Source: Pseudomonas sp. Teo4 (GTDB lineage: Bacteria; Pseudomonadota; Gammaproteobacteria; Pseudomonadales; Pseudomonadaceae). From it: 64,000 bases of DNA. A model generated the notes under the pieces. It did no database searches, was not told the DNA's origin, and was given only the letters and a program-made list of their open reading frames with translations. This document shows positions 8,608 to 18,532 of the stretch, piece by piece. The DNA lies in assembly GCF_034387475.1 (NCBI RefSeq), contig NZ_JAXCIL010000002.1, forward strand, positions 1,488,001 through 1,552,000, written 5' to 3'. The position numbers were made by a program, and so were the translations under genes. How positions within the stretch are numbered: the first letter of the stretch is position 1; each line of letters starts with the position of its first letter.

Positions 8608-9494
8608 TCAGCCCATTTCGTTGCGCAACTGCTCGATCCGCTGGTCCTTCTCCACCCACAACTGGTTCACCCAGGCCTGCACGGTCTGGCGGAATTCGGG
8701 TCGTTCTCGTAATCCCCAGCCCACAACGCCGGGTCTAGCTCGCGCACTTGAATGTCGATAATCACCCGACTAATGCTGCCATTGAGCAGGTCCCAGAACC
8801 CGGGCGCCTTGTTGCCTGGGTAAACGATGGTCACGTCCAGCAGCGCGTCGAGCTGCTCACCCAGAGCCGCCAGCACGAACGCCACGCCGCCTGCCTTGGG
8901 CTTGAGCAAATAGCGGTACGGCGACTGCTGCGCCTGGCGCTTGGCTTCCGTGAAACGCGTGCCCTCCAGGTAGTTGACCACCGTCACCGGCTGGCGCTTG
9001 AACAGCTCGCAGGCGGCCTTGGTGATCTCCAGGTCCTTGCCCTTCAGCTCGGGGTGTTTTTCCAGGAAGGCCTTGCTGTAGCGCTTCATGAAGGGATAAT
9101 CCAGCCCCCACCAGGCCAGGCCCAGCAGCGGCACCCAGATCAGCTCCTTCTTCAGGAAGAATTTGAAGAATGGGGTACGGCGATTGAGGCTTTCGATCAA
9201 CGCGGGAATGTCGACCCAGGTCTGATGGTTGCTCACCGCCAGATAGGACGTGTCCCGACGCAGATTCTCGACGCCACGGATGTCCCATTGTGTGGGGATG
9301 CACAGCGAGAAGATGACCTTGTCGATCTCCGACCAGGTCTCGGCAATCCACATCACCGCCCACGAGGCATAGTCCCGTCCACGGCCTGGCAACACCAGTT
9401 TGAGCAGGGCGAAGACCAACAGCGGGCAGATCATCACCACCGTATTGAGCAACAGCAGGGTGGTCGTAAGAATGCCGGTAAACAGGCGACGCAT
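8608..9494 (-). CDS. Membrane acyltransferase, PlsC/YihG-like (frameshifted)
   Basis: Inner-membrane glycerolipid acyltransferase of the PlsC fold. MRRLFTGILTTTLLLLNTVV opens with a membrane segment. The catalytic NHxxxxD box is NHQTWVD (residues about 90-96), followed by the second conserved block FFLKKELIWVPLLG and the EGTR box (YLEGTRFTEAKR). The frame breaks near 8698 (GACCCGAATTC should be GACCCGGAATTC), after which FRQTVQAWVNQLWVEKDQRI completes about 295 aa ending LRNEMG. Size and the LLxLN-rich N-terminus resemble E. coli YihG rather than canonical PlsC. Likely role: acylation of lysophosphatidate or a related lipid. Confidence 0.85.
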
Positions 9495-9675
9495 AAGGAG
9501 ACTCTTGTTGTGTGAATTTTGCGGTCGGCAATGATAAGCAGGGTAGTGCTCTACGCCAAACGTCGAATGCCCGGTGGTTGGTACAAATGTTTCACATTGT
9601 GTTGTTTAAGGTGTGACAACGAACCTATCCTCCTCGTGCAGTCTAAGCACTGACCCTTCTCAAGGAAGTTTGCCC

Positions 9676-10176
9676 GTGAAACGTCTGCTTGCCCTGTTGT
9701 CGCTGTTCGCACTGCCGGTGATGGCCGCTGAGCCCACCCTTTACGGTCGCTATGAAAACATTGCCCTGCCTGAGATCGGCGAAACCCTGAAAGCCAAGAT
9801 GGATACGGGCGCCTATACCGCCTCGCTGTCGGCCAAGGACATCGAACTGTTCACCCGCGATGGCGAAGAGTGGGTGCGCTTCCGCCTGGCGACCAAGGAT
9901 TCCGACGGCAAGGTCTACGAGCACAAGCTGGCGCGCATCAGCAAGATCAAGAACCGTGCTGACGAAGAGGAAGAAGGCGATGCGCCGGAGCTCTCCAAAC
10001 GGCCGGTGGTCGACCTGGAGCTGTGTTTGGGGGATGTGAAGCGTACCGTCGAGGTCAACCTGGTCGATCGCAGCAGCTTCAACTATCCGCTGCTGGTTGG
10101 CGCCAAGGCACTGCGTGAGTTCAAGGCTGCGGTGAACCCGGCCAAGCGGTTCACGGCGGGCAAGCCGGATTGCTGA
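9676..10176 (+). CDS. Periplasmic retropepsin-like protease (Zn_protease/RimB family)
   Basis: I choose the GTG at 9676, preceded by AAGGAAG at an ideal spacing, rather than the upstream in-frame ATG at 9613. The 166-aa product starts with a signal peptide (MKRLLALLSLFALPVMAA) and is a member of the family long labelled 'ATP-dependent zinc protease'. KMDTGAYTASLSA carries the D-T-G-A active-site motif of retropepsin-like aspartic proteases. The later hydrophobic strand and glycine (FNYPLLVGAKAL) complete the fold signature. An acidic loop (ADEEEEGDAPE) is inserted in the middle. The mature protein should be periplasmic. Substrate unknown. It stands alone between REP pairs. Confidence 0.86.
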   Translation: MKRLLALLSLFALPVMAAEPTLYGRYENIALPEIGETLKAKMDTGAYTASLSAKDIELFTRDGEEWVRFRLATKDSDGKVYEHKLARISKIKNRADEEEEGDAPELSKRPVVDLELCLGDVKRTVEVNLVDRSSFNYPLLVGAKALREFKAAVNPAKRFTAGKPDC

Positions 10177-10194
10177 TAGCTCTTGGTCTGTAAC

Positions 10195-10268
10195 GGCCCT
10201 ATCGCCGGCAAGCCGGCTCTCACATGATCGTGGCGAACCTTTAGGAGCCGGCTTGCCGGCGATGGGCC
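10195..10268. repeat. REP pair (CCGGCAAGCCGGCTC class)
   Basis: Left arm 10195-10224 and right arm 10242-10268 are inverted copies with a short spacer; the outer parts of the stem match less well than at 15349 or 45528. It separates the protease from creB. Confidence 0.85.
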
Positions 10269-10311
10269 GGTAGGCTAAAAATCCAGCTTTGCCTCAGCAA
10301 GGCCGGATTCC

Positions 10312-10990
10312 ATGCCCCATATCCTTATCGTCGAAGACGAAGCGGCCATTGCCGATACCCTCATCTATGCCCTGCAGGCCGATGGCCACAGCACTGAATG
10401 GGTGACGCTAGGCAGCGCAGCTGTCGAGCAGCAGCGTCTGAAACCTGCGGACCTGGTGATTCTGGACATCGGCCTGCCCGACATCAGTGGTTTCGAAACC
10501 TGCCGCCAGTTGCGTCGCTTCACTGAAGTCCCGGTAATGTTCCTCAGCGCCCGCGATGGTGAGATCGACCGGGTGGTCGGCTTGGAAATCGGTGCCGACG
10601 ACTATGTGGTCAAACCCTTCAGCCCCCGTGAGTGACTGCCCGGGTTCGGGCAATCCTCAAACGCATGGCGCCACGTGTCGAACCGGTGGCCGAAACGGCA
10701 CTGTTCCAGCTCGATACCCTGCGCATGCTGATCACTTACCGTGGGCAGCCGCTGACGCTCACCCGCCATGAGTTCCGCCTGCTGCAATGTCTGCTGGAAC
10801 AGCCGCAGCGGGTGTTCAGCCGCGAGCAATTGCTCGATGCCCTTGGCGTGGCCTCGGACGTGGGTTACGAGCGCACCATCGACAGCCACATCAAGAGCCT
10901 GCGAGCCAAACTGCGCCTGGTGCGCGCCGATGCCGAGCCGATTCAGACCCATCGCGGCCTCGGCTACAGCTACAGCCGGACCACGCCTGA
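10312..10990 (+). CDS. creB: Response regulator CreB (two frameshifts)
   Basis: OmpR-type response regulator, partner of CreC; the CreBC pair controls creD and, in Pseudomonas, responds to penicillin-binding protein 4 inhibition and affects metabolism and fitness. The receiver domain (MPHILIVEDEAAIADTL; phospho-acceptor in LVILDIGLPD, Asp about residue 54; Lys in VVKPFSPRE) is followed by a winged helix (LTRHEFRLLQCLLEQP; ERTIDSHIKSLRAKLR; THRGLGYSY). It breaks at 10631 (GAGTGACT should be GAGGTGACT) and probably at about 10977; restoring one C there gives an end SYSPDHA followed by a TGATG overlap with creC. Corrected length is about 226 aa. Confidence 0.9.
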
Positions 10991-12423
10991 TGCGCCTGGG
11001 TATCCGAATCTTCCTCGTGTACTTCCTGTTCGTCGGGTTTGCCGGCTATTTTCTGCTCAATACGGTGCGCGAGCAGATTCGCCCGGTGGTGCGCCAGTCG
11101 TCGGAGGAAACCCTCGTGGATACCGCCAACCTGCTGGCCGAGATTCTTCACGATGACGTCAAGGCGGGCACCTTGACGCAAAGCCGCTTGCCGCAGGTGC
11201 TCAAGGCTTACGGCCTGCGCAGCCCTGGCGCGCAGATCTGGGGCTTGGCCAAGAACCAGGTCAGCCACCGTATCTACGTGACCGACGCCAAGGGCATCGT
11301 CCTGCTCGATTCCAGCGGCCAAGACCTGGGTAAGGATTATTCGCGCTGGAATGACGTCTACCTGACCCTGCGTGGCGAATATGGCGCCCGCTCCACGCGC
11401 AGCGTCGCTGATGATGAAAGCACCTCGGTCATGCATGTGGCGGCCCCAATCCTCGACGAGGGCAAAATCATCGGTGTGGTCACGGTGGCCAAGCCCAATA
11501 GCTCGCTGCAACCCTATATCGACCGTTCCGAGCAGCGTCTGCTGACCCTTGGGCTTGGCCTGATCGGCCTGGGGTTGTTGATCGGTGCGGCGCTGTCATG
11601 GTGGCTGGCCCGTTCGCTGCGCCGGTTGACTGCCTACGCCCAAGCGGTCAGCGAAGGCCAGCGCGCGGCGCTGCCGCACTACAAGGGCGGTGAGTTGGCG
11701 CAGTTGGCCAATGCGGTCGAGCGTATGCGCACGCAACTGGAGGGCAAAGCCTATGTCGAGCGCTATGTGCACACCCTGACCCATGAGTTGAAGAGCCCTC
11801 TGGCAGCGATCCGTGGCGCGTCCGAGTTGCTGCAGGGCGACATGCCCATGGAGCAGCGGGCGCGCTTTGCGGGCAACATCGAACGCGAGAGCGAGCGCCT
11901 GCAACAAATGATCGAACGGCTGCTCAACCTGGCGCGCGTCGAGCAGATGCAGGCGTTGGAGGATGAGCAGCAGGTGACGCTGGCGCCGCTGGTCGATGGG
12001 TTGCTGCTGGCCCATGCGGCGCGGATCGAAAGTGGGGGCTTGCAGGTTCGCCAGCGGGTGCCGACGGGGTACGGTTGTTGTGCGACCCGTTCCTGATGCG
12101 TCAGGCGCTGGCAAACCTGCTGGACAACGCGCTGGACTTCACGCCGCCCGGTGGGGCGCTGTTGTTCGAGCTGGAGCGCGAGGGCGAGCGGGTGGCGCTG
12201 AGCCTGTTCAACCAGGGGGCAGGAGATTCCCGCATATGCCATCGGGCGGGTTGCCGAGCGTTTCTACTCACTGCCGCGGCCTGGGAGCGGGCGCAAGAGC
12301 ACTGGGCTGGGGCTCAACTTCGTGGCTGAGGTGATGCAGCTGCATGGCGGGGCGCTGGCGGTGGAAAACATCGAGGATGGGGTGCGGGTAAGGTTGTGGC
12401 TGCCTTTGGGGCGGTTCAGTTAA
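10990..12423 (+). CDS. creC: Sensor histidine kinase CreC (two frameshifts)
   Basis: Inner-membrane sensor kinase of the Cre system. The ATG overlaps the inferred creB stop. The N-terminal helix IRIFLVYFLFVGFAGYFLL, a periplasmic sensor of about 160 residues, a second helix (LLTLGLGLIGLGLLIGAAL), a HAMP region, the H-box TLTHELKSPLAAIRGASELL, the N-box RQALANLLDNALDF and the G-box KSTGLGLNFVAEVMQLHGG are all present. The frame is lost at about 12063 (GTGCCGACGGG needs one G) and regained after an extra base at about 12225 (GGCAGGAGATTCCC). Corrected length is about 477 aa, as expected. It ends WLPLGRFS. Confidence 0.9.
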
Positions 12424-12526
12424 GGCAGATGGCTCTCTATCACCACTGAATCTACACACATTCTCCACAGGCCCTCCCCAAGGCCTCGCCGCCGGCGCAC
12501 ACACGCCCATCGCTAACGGAGGCCCC

Positions 12527-13854
12527 ATGAACAAGACCCTTGGTTTCAAGCTCGGCATGATCGCCCTGCTGATGATGTTGCTGCTGATTCCCCTGATGCT
12601 GATCGACGGCTTGATCGACGAGCGCCAGAACCTGCGCGACGGCGTGCTGCGCGACATTGCCCAGAGCGCCAGTTTCGACCAGCAGATCAGCGGCCCGCTG
12701 CTGGTGGTGCCGTACCGCAAGTACCAGCGTCGCTGGATCGAGAAGGACGGTCAGAGTGTGCAGGAGACCAGCACGGTCACCGGCCAGCTGTACTTCCTGC
12801 CGGAAACCTTCGACACCGACCTGGCCGTCGACACTGAACTACGGGCCGGGGTATCTACCAGGCGCGCCTGTTCCACGCCAAGGGGCGCATCAGCGGGCGC
12901 TTCAAACTCCCTGAACGTTGGGGTATCGACAAGGATTTCGACGATTACCGTTTCGACAAGCCGTTCCTGGTTGTCGGGATCAGTGATATCCGTGGCATCG
13001 AAAACGGTTTGGAGCTGAGCGTGGACGACCAACGCCAGCCTTTCGAAGCAGGTTCCGGGCTGAGCTGGATGCGCGGTGGTGTGCACGTGGTACTGCCGCA
13101 GTTCGATGGCGTGCAGGCACGGGAATTCAATTACGGCTTCGACTTGGCACTGCAGGGCACCGGACAACTGCATGTGCTGCCGGTGGGGCGCACCAGTACC
13201 GTCGAGATGCACGCCAACTGGCCGCACCCGAGCTTCATTGGCAGCTACCTGCCGAGCCGCCGCGAGGTCAACGAGCAGGGCTTCAGCGCTCACTGGCAAA
13301 CCTCGTTCTTCGCCACCAACCTGGAAGAAGCTTTGGTTCAGTGCGCCACAGCCGGGCAGTGTGAGGAGTTCAGCGCACGCACGTTTGGCGTGAGCTTCGT
13401 CGACCCGGTCGACCAGTACCTCAAGAGCGAGCGGGCGATCAAATATGCCCTGCTGTTCATCGCCCTGACCTTTGCCGGCTTCTTCCTGTTCGAGGTGCTG
13501 AAGAACCTCAGCGTGCATCCGGTGCAGTACATCCTGGTCGGTGTGGCACTCGCGTTCTTCTACCTGCTGTTGCTGTCGTTGTCCGAGCACATTGGTTTTG
13601 GCCTGGCGTATGGGCTGTCGGCGTCGGCGTGTGTGCTGCTGATCGGCTTCTACTTGAGCCATGTGCTACGCAGCTTCTGGCGTGGGGTCGGGTTCGCGAT
13701 GGGGTTGGCGGTGCTGTACGCGCTGCTCTATGGGCTGCTCAGCGCTGAGGACTATGCGCTGTTGATGGGGTCGTTGCTGTGCTTTGGCTTGTTGGGAGTG
13801 TTCATGGTGCTGACCCGGCGGCTGGATTGGACGCGGGTGGGGAGGGTGGCGTGA
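12527..13854 (+). CDS. creD: Cell envelope integrity protein CreD (frameshifted)
   Basis: Inner-membrane protein, the best known CreBC-regulated effector; its biochemical role is unclear. It has an N-terminal helix (LGMIALLMMLLLIPLMLI), a large periplasmic domain (residues about 35-285) and five to six C-terminal helices starting at YALLFIALTFAGFFLFEVL. The hallmark VHPVQYILVGVALAFFYLLL is intact. The frame breaks at about 12845 (GAACTACGGGCCGGGG); one missing base gives RGRGIYQARLFHAKG. Corrected length is 442 aa. It lies 103 bp after creC with its own ribosome site (GGAGG). I looked for the tandem TTCAC boxes of enterobacterial CreB upstream and did not find them. Confidence 0.9.
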
Positions 13855-13927
13855 GGGAGGATAGGGAGATCGGGCGGTGGTTGGCCCGGAAAATTGGGCA
13901 GTTGTTTCCTGTGATATCGAGTTGAGC

Positions 13928-14013
13928 TCTTCGCGGGTAAACCCGCTCCCACATTTACGGTGCAAATCTCAGGATCTGCACTGCGCCTGTGGGAGCGGGT
14001 TTACCCGCGAAAA
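13928..14013. repeat. REP pair (CGCGGGTAAACCCGCTCCCACA class)
   Basis: Inverted arms CTTCGCGGGTAAACCCGC (from 13928) and GCGGGTTTACCCGCGAA (to 14011) with about 38 bp between. It separates creD from the convergent gst gene. Confidence 0.9.
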
Positions 14014-14018
14014 GGCCG

Positions 14019-14641
14019 TCAGACAACCGGTGCTGTAGCCACCATCGACGGCCGCTTGGCCACCTCGGCGTACCACGCCGCCAGCCCAGGCTGGCGCTCA
14101 CGCCAACCGAACTCCGGCTGGCGCAAGTCCAGGTACCCCAGCGCGCAGGCCACACCAATGGCCGCAATGTCGAAGCCTGACACCAGCTCAGCCAGGTGCT
14201 CCTGCTCCAGGTTGGCCAGGCTACGGCGAATCTTCTCGCCTTGGGCGGCAACCCAGCCATCCCAACGTTTGTCCTCAGGCCGCAGGAAGGTCTCGTAACG
14301 CGAAGATACCGCCGCATCCATGATCGCATCGGCCTGGGACGCCAGGGTCATGCGACGCCAGCGTGCCGAGCCTTCACGGGGATCAGCGGGGTGCCGACGT
14401 GCTGCAAGTCCAGGTATTCGCAGATGACCCGGCTGTCGTGCAGCACCGTGCCGTCTTCCAGGCGCAGGGCCGGGATCTTGCCGATGGGGTTGCCCCGGTT
14501 GAGCTGCTCGTCACCGCTCACCGGGCTGATGTTCACCGGCTGCAGCGCCACGCGGTCAAGCTGACCGGTTTCGTGCAGCACCACCATGACCTTGCGCACG
14601 AACGGCGACAGAGGCGAATGGAACAGGGTCATCGTGCTCAT
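14019..14641 (-). CDS. Glutathione S-transferase family protein (frameshifted)
   Basis: Cytosolic GST of about 208 aa. The thioredoxin-like N-domain (MTLFHSPLSPFVRKVMVVLHE; IGKIPALRLEDGTVLHDSRVI, containing the conserved cis-Pro after KI and the SRVI glutathione-binding turn) and the all-helical C-domain (LANLEQEHLAELVSGFDIAA; LDLRQPEFGW) are both clear. The two parts are in different frames, joined at about 14379 by restoring one base of the G/C run (LIPREGSARWRRM). Likely role: conjugation or disulphide exchange on small electrophiles; substrate unknown. It starts 4 bp after the 3' end of msrA, so the two are probably co-transcribed as oxidative-stress genes. Confidence 0.85.
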
Positions 14642-14644
14642 GGT

Positions 14645-15311
14645 TCAGTTGCCTTGCAGGCTGGGTGGCAAGCAAACGCCGGTGCCACCGATGCCGCAGT
14701 AGCCATCGGGGTTCTTGGCCAGGTACTGCTGGTGGTAGGCCTCGGCGAAGTAGACGGTTGGCGCCTGGTCGATTTCGGTGGTGATTTCGCCGAAACCGGC
14801 CTTGCTCAGCTCGGCCTGGAAGGCATCGCGGCTGGCCTTGGCCTGCTCCAGTTGCTCGGGGCTGGTGCAATAGATGGCCGAACGATACTGGGTGCCAATG
14901 TCGTTGCCCTGGCGCATGCCTTGGGTCGGGTTGTGCAGTTCCCAGAACATGGCCAGCAGTTCGCGGTAGCTGACTTTGTCTTTGTCGAACACCACCAGTA
15001 CCACTTCGGTGTGGCCGGTCAGGCTCGAGCAGACTTCTTCGTAGGTCGGGTGGGGAGTGAAGCCACCGGCATAGCCGACCACGGTGCTGACCACGCCTTC
15101 ACGCTGCCAGAAGCGGCGCTCGCGCCCCAGAAGCAGCCCAGGCCGAAGATGGCGAAATCGATGCTGCCCTCGAAGAACGGGCCAAGCAATGGGGTGCCTT
15201 CGAAGACGTAGTGGAATTCGGGCAGCTTCATAGGGTTTCGCGGCCAGGCAGGGCCTGTTCCGCGGTAGGCATGACGTTTTTGTTCACCAGGATTTCAGAA
15301 CGCAGGACCAT
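14645..15311 (-). CDS. msrA: Peptide methionine-S-sulfoxide reductase (two frameshifts)
   Basis: Reduces methionine-S-sulfoxide in proteins and free methionine; cytoplasmic repair enzyme. The start ATG at 15311 gives [20 protein letters not shown]. The frame breaks at about 15233 (before [12 protein letters not shown]) and at about 15121 (within [11 protein letters not shown]), each by one missing base. The active-site cysteine lies in [36 protein letters not shown] and [20 protein letters not shown] are diagnostic. The C-terminus retains [15 protein letters not shown] with the resolving cysteines. Corrected length is 222 aa, the length of the Pseudomonas proteins I remember. Confidence 0.95.
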
Positions 15312-15348
15312 GGCCGTTCCTCTGTGTTTGTTCAGTGAGATGGGTGTT

Positions 15349-15442
15349 GGCCTCATCGCCGGCAAGCCGGCTCCCACAGGTAAGGCACAGTAACCGAGGC
15401 GTGCGGTAATCCTGTGGGAGCCGGCTTGCCGGCGATGAGGCC
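15349..15442. repeat. REP pair (CCGGCAAGCCGGCTCCCACAGG class)
   Basis: Perfect 32-bp arms, 15349-15380 and 15411-15442, with a 30-bp spacer. It lies between the 3' end of the GGDEF-EAL gene and the msrA promoter. Confidence 0.93.
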
Positions 15443-15479
15443 CGAATGGACTCTATAGTGCCCGAGCTTGGCGCCGCTG

Positions 15480-18168
15480 TCAGGCCATTGGACCGCGCGG
15501 ATAGCGCTTGAGTTTTTCCGCAAGCTCCCGGCCTGGGATCGGCCGGTCGAACAGGTACCCTTGGCCCACATCGCACCGATGCCGACGCAGAAACGCCAGC
15601 TGTTCTGGCGTCTCGATCCCCTCGGCTACCACCTTGAGCTTGAGGTTGTGCGCCATGGCCACCACCGCCGAGGTGATCTCCATGTCGTCCTGGTTGTCCG
15701 GGATCTCGTTGATGAAGCTGCGGTCGATCTTGATGATGTCGATCGGAAACTTCTTCAGGTAGCTCAGCGATGAGTAACCGGTGCCGAAGTCGTCCATGGC
15801 CAGGGTCAGGCCAGGGCCTTGAGTTCGTCGAGCTGGCGGTGGGTGTCCTCGGTGGCTTCCAGCAGCAGGCCTTCGGTGAGCTCCAGTTCCAGCAGGTGCG
15901 GGGCAGATCTTCTTCCTTGAGGATCGAGCCGATCGAGGCGACCAGGTCGGGGTCGGAGAACTGCTTGGGCGACAGGTTGATGGCCACATGCAGGTTGCCC
16001 ATGCCGGCTTCGCGCAGTTGCTGGCTCATGCGGCACGACTGGCGCACCACCCACTTACCGATGGGAATGATCAGGCCGGTTTCCTCGGCCACGCTGATGA
16101 ACTGGTCCGGGCGGATCATGCCGCGCTCTGGGTGGTTCCAGCGCAGCAGCGCCTCCAGGCCCAGCAAGCGGCCGCTGCGCAGGCACAGCTTGGGCTGGTA
16201 GAACACCTCCAGCTCATTCTGGGTAAGGGCGCGGCGCAGGTTGTTCTCGACGAACAGCTTGTAGCTGGCTTCGGCGTTGAGCACTTCGGTGAACACTTGC
16301 ACCTGGTGCTTGCCGTTGGCCTTGGCCTTGTGCAGGGCAAGGCCTGCGTTCTTCATCAGGGAGGTCGGGTCGCTGCCGTGCATGGGCGCGCAGGCCAGGC
16401 CCACCGATGCGGTGACGTTGATCAGCTGATTGTCGACGAACATCGGTTTGTCGAGGGTGCGCAGCAGCTGAAGGGCGACGCCCTGGCCGTCTTCCAGGCT
16501 GGTGCCGTCCAGCAGCACGGCGAACTCGTTGCTGGCGAAGCGGGCAAGGATGTCATTGGGGCTGAGGCTGTTGCGCAGGCGCCGGGCCAGGCTCACCAGC
16601 AGCTTGTCGCCGGTCTGGTGGCCGAGGCTGTCATTGATCCGCTTGAAGTTGTCGATGTCTACCAGCAGCAGGCAGATCGGGCTGTCGCCGCCGCCGGTGA
16701 AGTGGGCGTCGAGGTTGCGGATGAATGCCGGGCGGTTGCCCAGATTGGTCAGGTTGTCGGTATAGGCCAGGCGCTCGATACGCTGCTGGGCCAGCTTGGA
16801 CTGGGTGATGTCCTCGTAAATACCGATGTAGTGGGTCAGCTCACGGTTGTCACCATAAACCTTCGAGATCGACAGCTGGCCCCAGTAGGGTTCGAGGTTC
16901 TTGCGTCGGCTCTTGAACTCACCTTGCCAGCTGTTGCCCATCTCCAGGCTCGACGGTGAGTCGAACAGCAGTTCACTCAGGTTCGCTAATGCTGGCAGTT
17001 CAGCCAGGTGGTGGCCCTGAACTTCTTCGGTGCTGTACTGGGTGATGGCGGTGAAGCTGGGGTTGACGTACTCCACCACGCCGTCACGGTTGACCAGCAG
17101 GAAGGCGCTGGCGCTTTGTTCTACTGCACGCTGGAACAGGTGCAGGGCGCTGGTAGCGGTGCGTCGATTGTGGTTGGTGATGACCTGGGCGAACTGGTCG
17201 GCCAGTTCACCGGCAAAGGCAATCTCGTCTGACTGCCAGGCTCGAGGCTGGCCGGTCTGCTCCAGGCACAGCACGCCGACCACCTGGCCATCGACGCGGA
17301 TGCTGGCATCGAGCATGGCGTTGTTGGCCGGGTAGAGGCTCTCGGCGAGCTCCCGGGTGCGGGGGTCGTGGCTGGCGTTGTGAGCATCGATGGCGCGACT
17401 GGCGTGCAGGGCCTCGAGGTAGTCCGGAAAGCGGCTAGCGTCGATCGGCTCGGGAAGCTGATGTTGTTGCTCATGCCGGTGCCAGGCGCTGATCGGGATG
17501 AGACGTTGCTCGTCCAGGTGCCAGATGCTGGCGTTGTCGACCTTGTAGATTTCACAGGCGCTGCGGGTGATCAACTCGGCGGCTTCAAGCAGCGAGTTCT
17601 CGGCACTGTAGCGTTGGCGGGCCAGGCGCAGGATCAGGTCCTGCTGGCCACGCACTCGCTCAAGATGTTCGAGCTGTTCCTGTTGCGCACGCTGGTTCAA
17701 TTGCAGGGCCAGCTGCAGCCGGTTGTTGCGCGATTCGAGATCGTTTGCGTCTAGCTCCGAGCTGTCGTCGGCCTGGTCGTCGAGCACCGTCAGGTAGCCG
17801 CGCAGCAACTGGCGGTTGTGCTGCTTGTAGGCCTCGCCGACTTCCAGCAGGCGCAGGGGCGACTGCTGCGCATGCAGGGTGTAACGCACGCGGTAGTAGC
17901 CACGCTGAGACAGCTGCGCCTGGATCTCGTCGTGCAGCTTGTAGCGGATTTCAGGTGCCATCAGGCTGGCATAGGGCGAGCCGATCAGTGCGCACAGCTC
18001 GGAAGCGGGTAGGCCAAACTGGCGCTCGCAGGCAGGGTCCAGGTACAGCATGGCCCAGGTGGCTTCGTTCAGCCTTTCGAAACGCAGCATGCCGAGCCGC
18101 GAAGGCACGGGAAGCTGCGTGACGACCTCGGCCACCACACGGCTGGCGGCATCGGGTTGGCTTTTCAT
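15480..18168 (-). CDS. PAS-GAF-PAS-GGDEF-EAL c-di-GMP protein (two frameshifts)
   Basis: A protein of about 896 aa. In order: PAS-like domain (residues about 15-140), coiled linker, GAF (about 205-345), PAS (about 360-480, ending [19 protein letters not shown]), GGDEF (about 488-645) and EAL (about 655-890). The GGDEF motif reads ASNEF (about 545-549), so cyclase activity is probably lost. The EAL domain keeps [18 protein letters not shown], the [10 protein letters not shown] loop, KIDRSFI and VVAEGIET, so phosphodiesterase activity is expected. Frames change at about 15902 (CTGCCCCGCACC lacks one C) and 15811 (GCCCTGGCCTG should be GCCCTGGGCCTG). I start at [10 protein letters not shown] (18168); an upstream in-frame start at 18255 is less likely. 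No membrane segment; soluble sensor. Confidence 0.88.
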
Positions 18169-18336
18169 CGAAGACTCGCTTGAAGAGGGTGACGCTGCCT
18201 TGAACGGCGCATCTGGCAAGGTTGCATCATGTCCCCGAGGCTGGCAAGCGGCCATAGGGCTGTCATGTATATGTTTTCGGCTGCTGGAGGGAAATCCTTA
18301 GTTCGCCTGTCGAATTTGCGGGCTGTTGCCTGTACC

Positions 18337-18423
18337 GGCCTCATCGCCGGCAAGCCGGCTCCTACAGGTACTGCAATGATCTTGAGGTCGTCGCGGTCCT
18401 GTGGGAGCCGGCTTGCCGGCGAT
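18337..18423. repeat. REP pair (CCGGCAAGCCGGCTCCTACAGG class)
   Basis: Arms 18337-18368 and 18398-18423, inverted, 29-bp spacer. The left copy has CTCCTACAGG, the right CTCCCACAGG in reverse. Confidence 0.9.
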
Positions 18424-18437
18424 TTAGTTCTGACAGG

Positions 18438-18467
18438 CAAAAAAAGCCCCGCCAAACTGACGGGGTT
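18438..18467 (-). terminator. Rho-independent terminator of aceEF
   Basis: Read on the minus strand: AACCCCGTCAGTTTGGCGGGG followed by seven T residues. The stem is CCCCG(T)C/G(G)CGGGG. It lies 66 bases after the aceF stop codon. Confidence 0.85.
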
Positions 18468-18532
18468 GAGGTACGAGCGTGGCAGCTCGAGGGGTGCCTG
18501 CCTCCCCGACCGAGGGGAGGCAGGTCGCTGCC

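Larger units (their letters stand above)
18169..18532. other. Intergenic region with REP pair and aceF terminator
   Basis: No gene is seen in these 364 bases. They hold the promoter side of the GGDEF-EAL gene, a REP pair (18337-18423) and the aceF terminator (18438-18467), listed separately. A short GC-rich stretch (18485-18530) with CCTCCCCGACCGAGGGGAGG forms an extra hairpin near the aceF stop. Confidence 0.7.

Noticed and set aside
12424..12526. CreB-binding direct repeats (TTCAC-N6-TTCAC) upstream of creD
   Set aside because: I searched the interval by eye and found no such repeats.
10312..13854. creBCD as a decaying, non-functional operon
   Set aside because: Five single-base changes are present, but the rate equals that in aceE, glnE and waaC nearby; all motifs are kept, so sequence error is the simpler reading.
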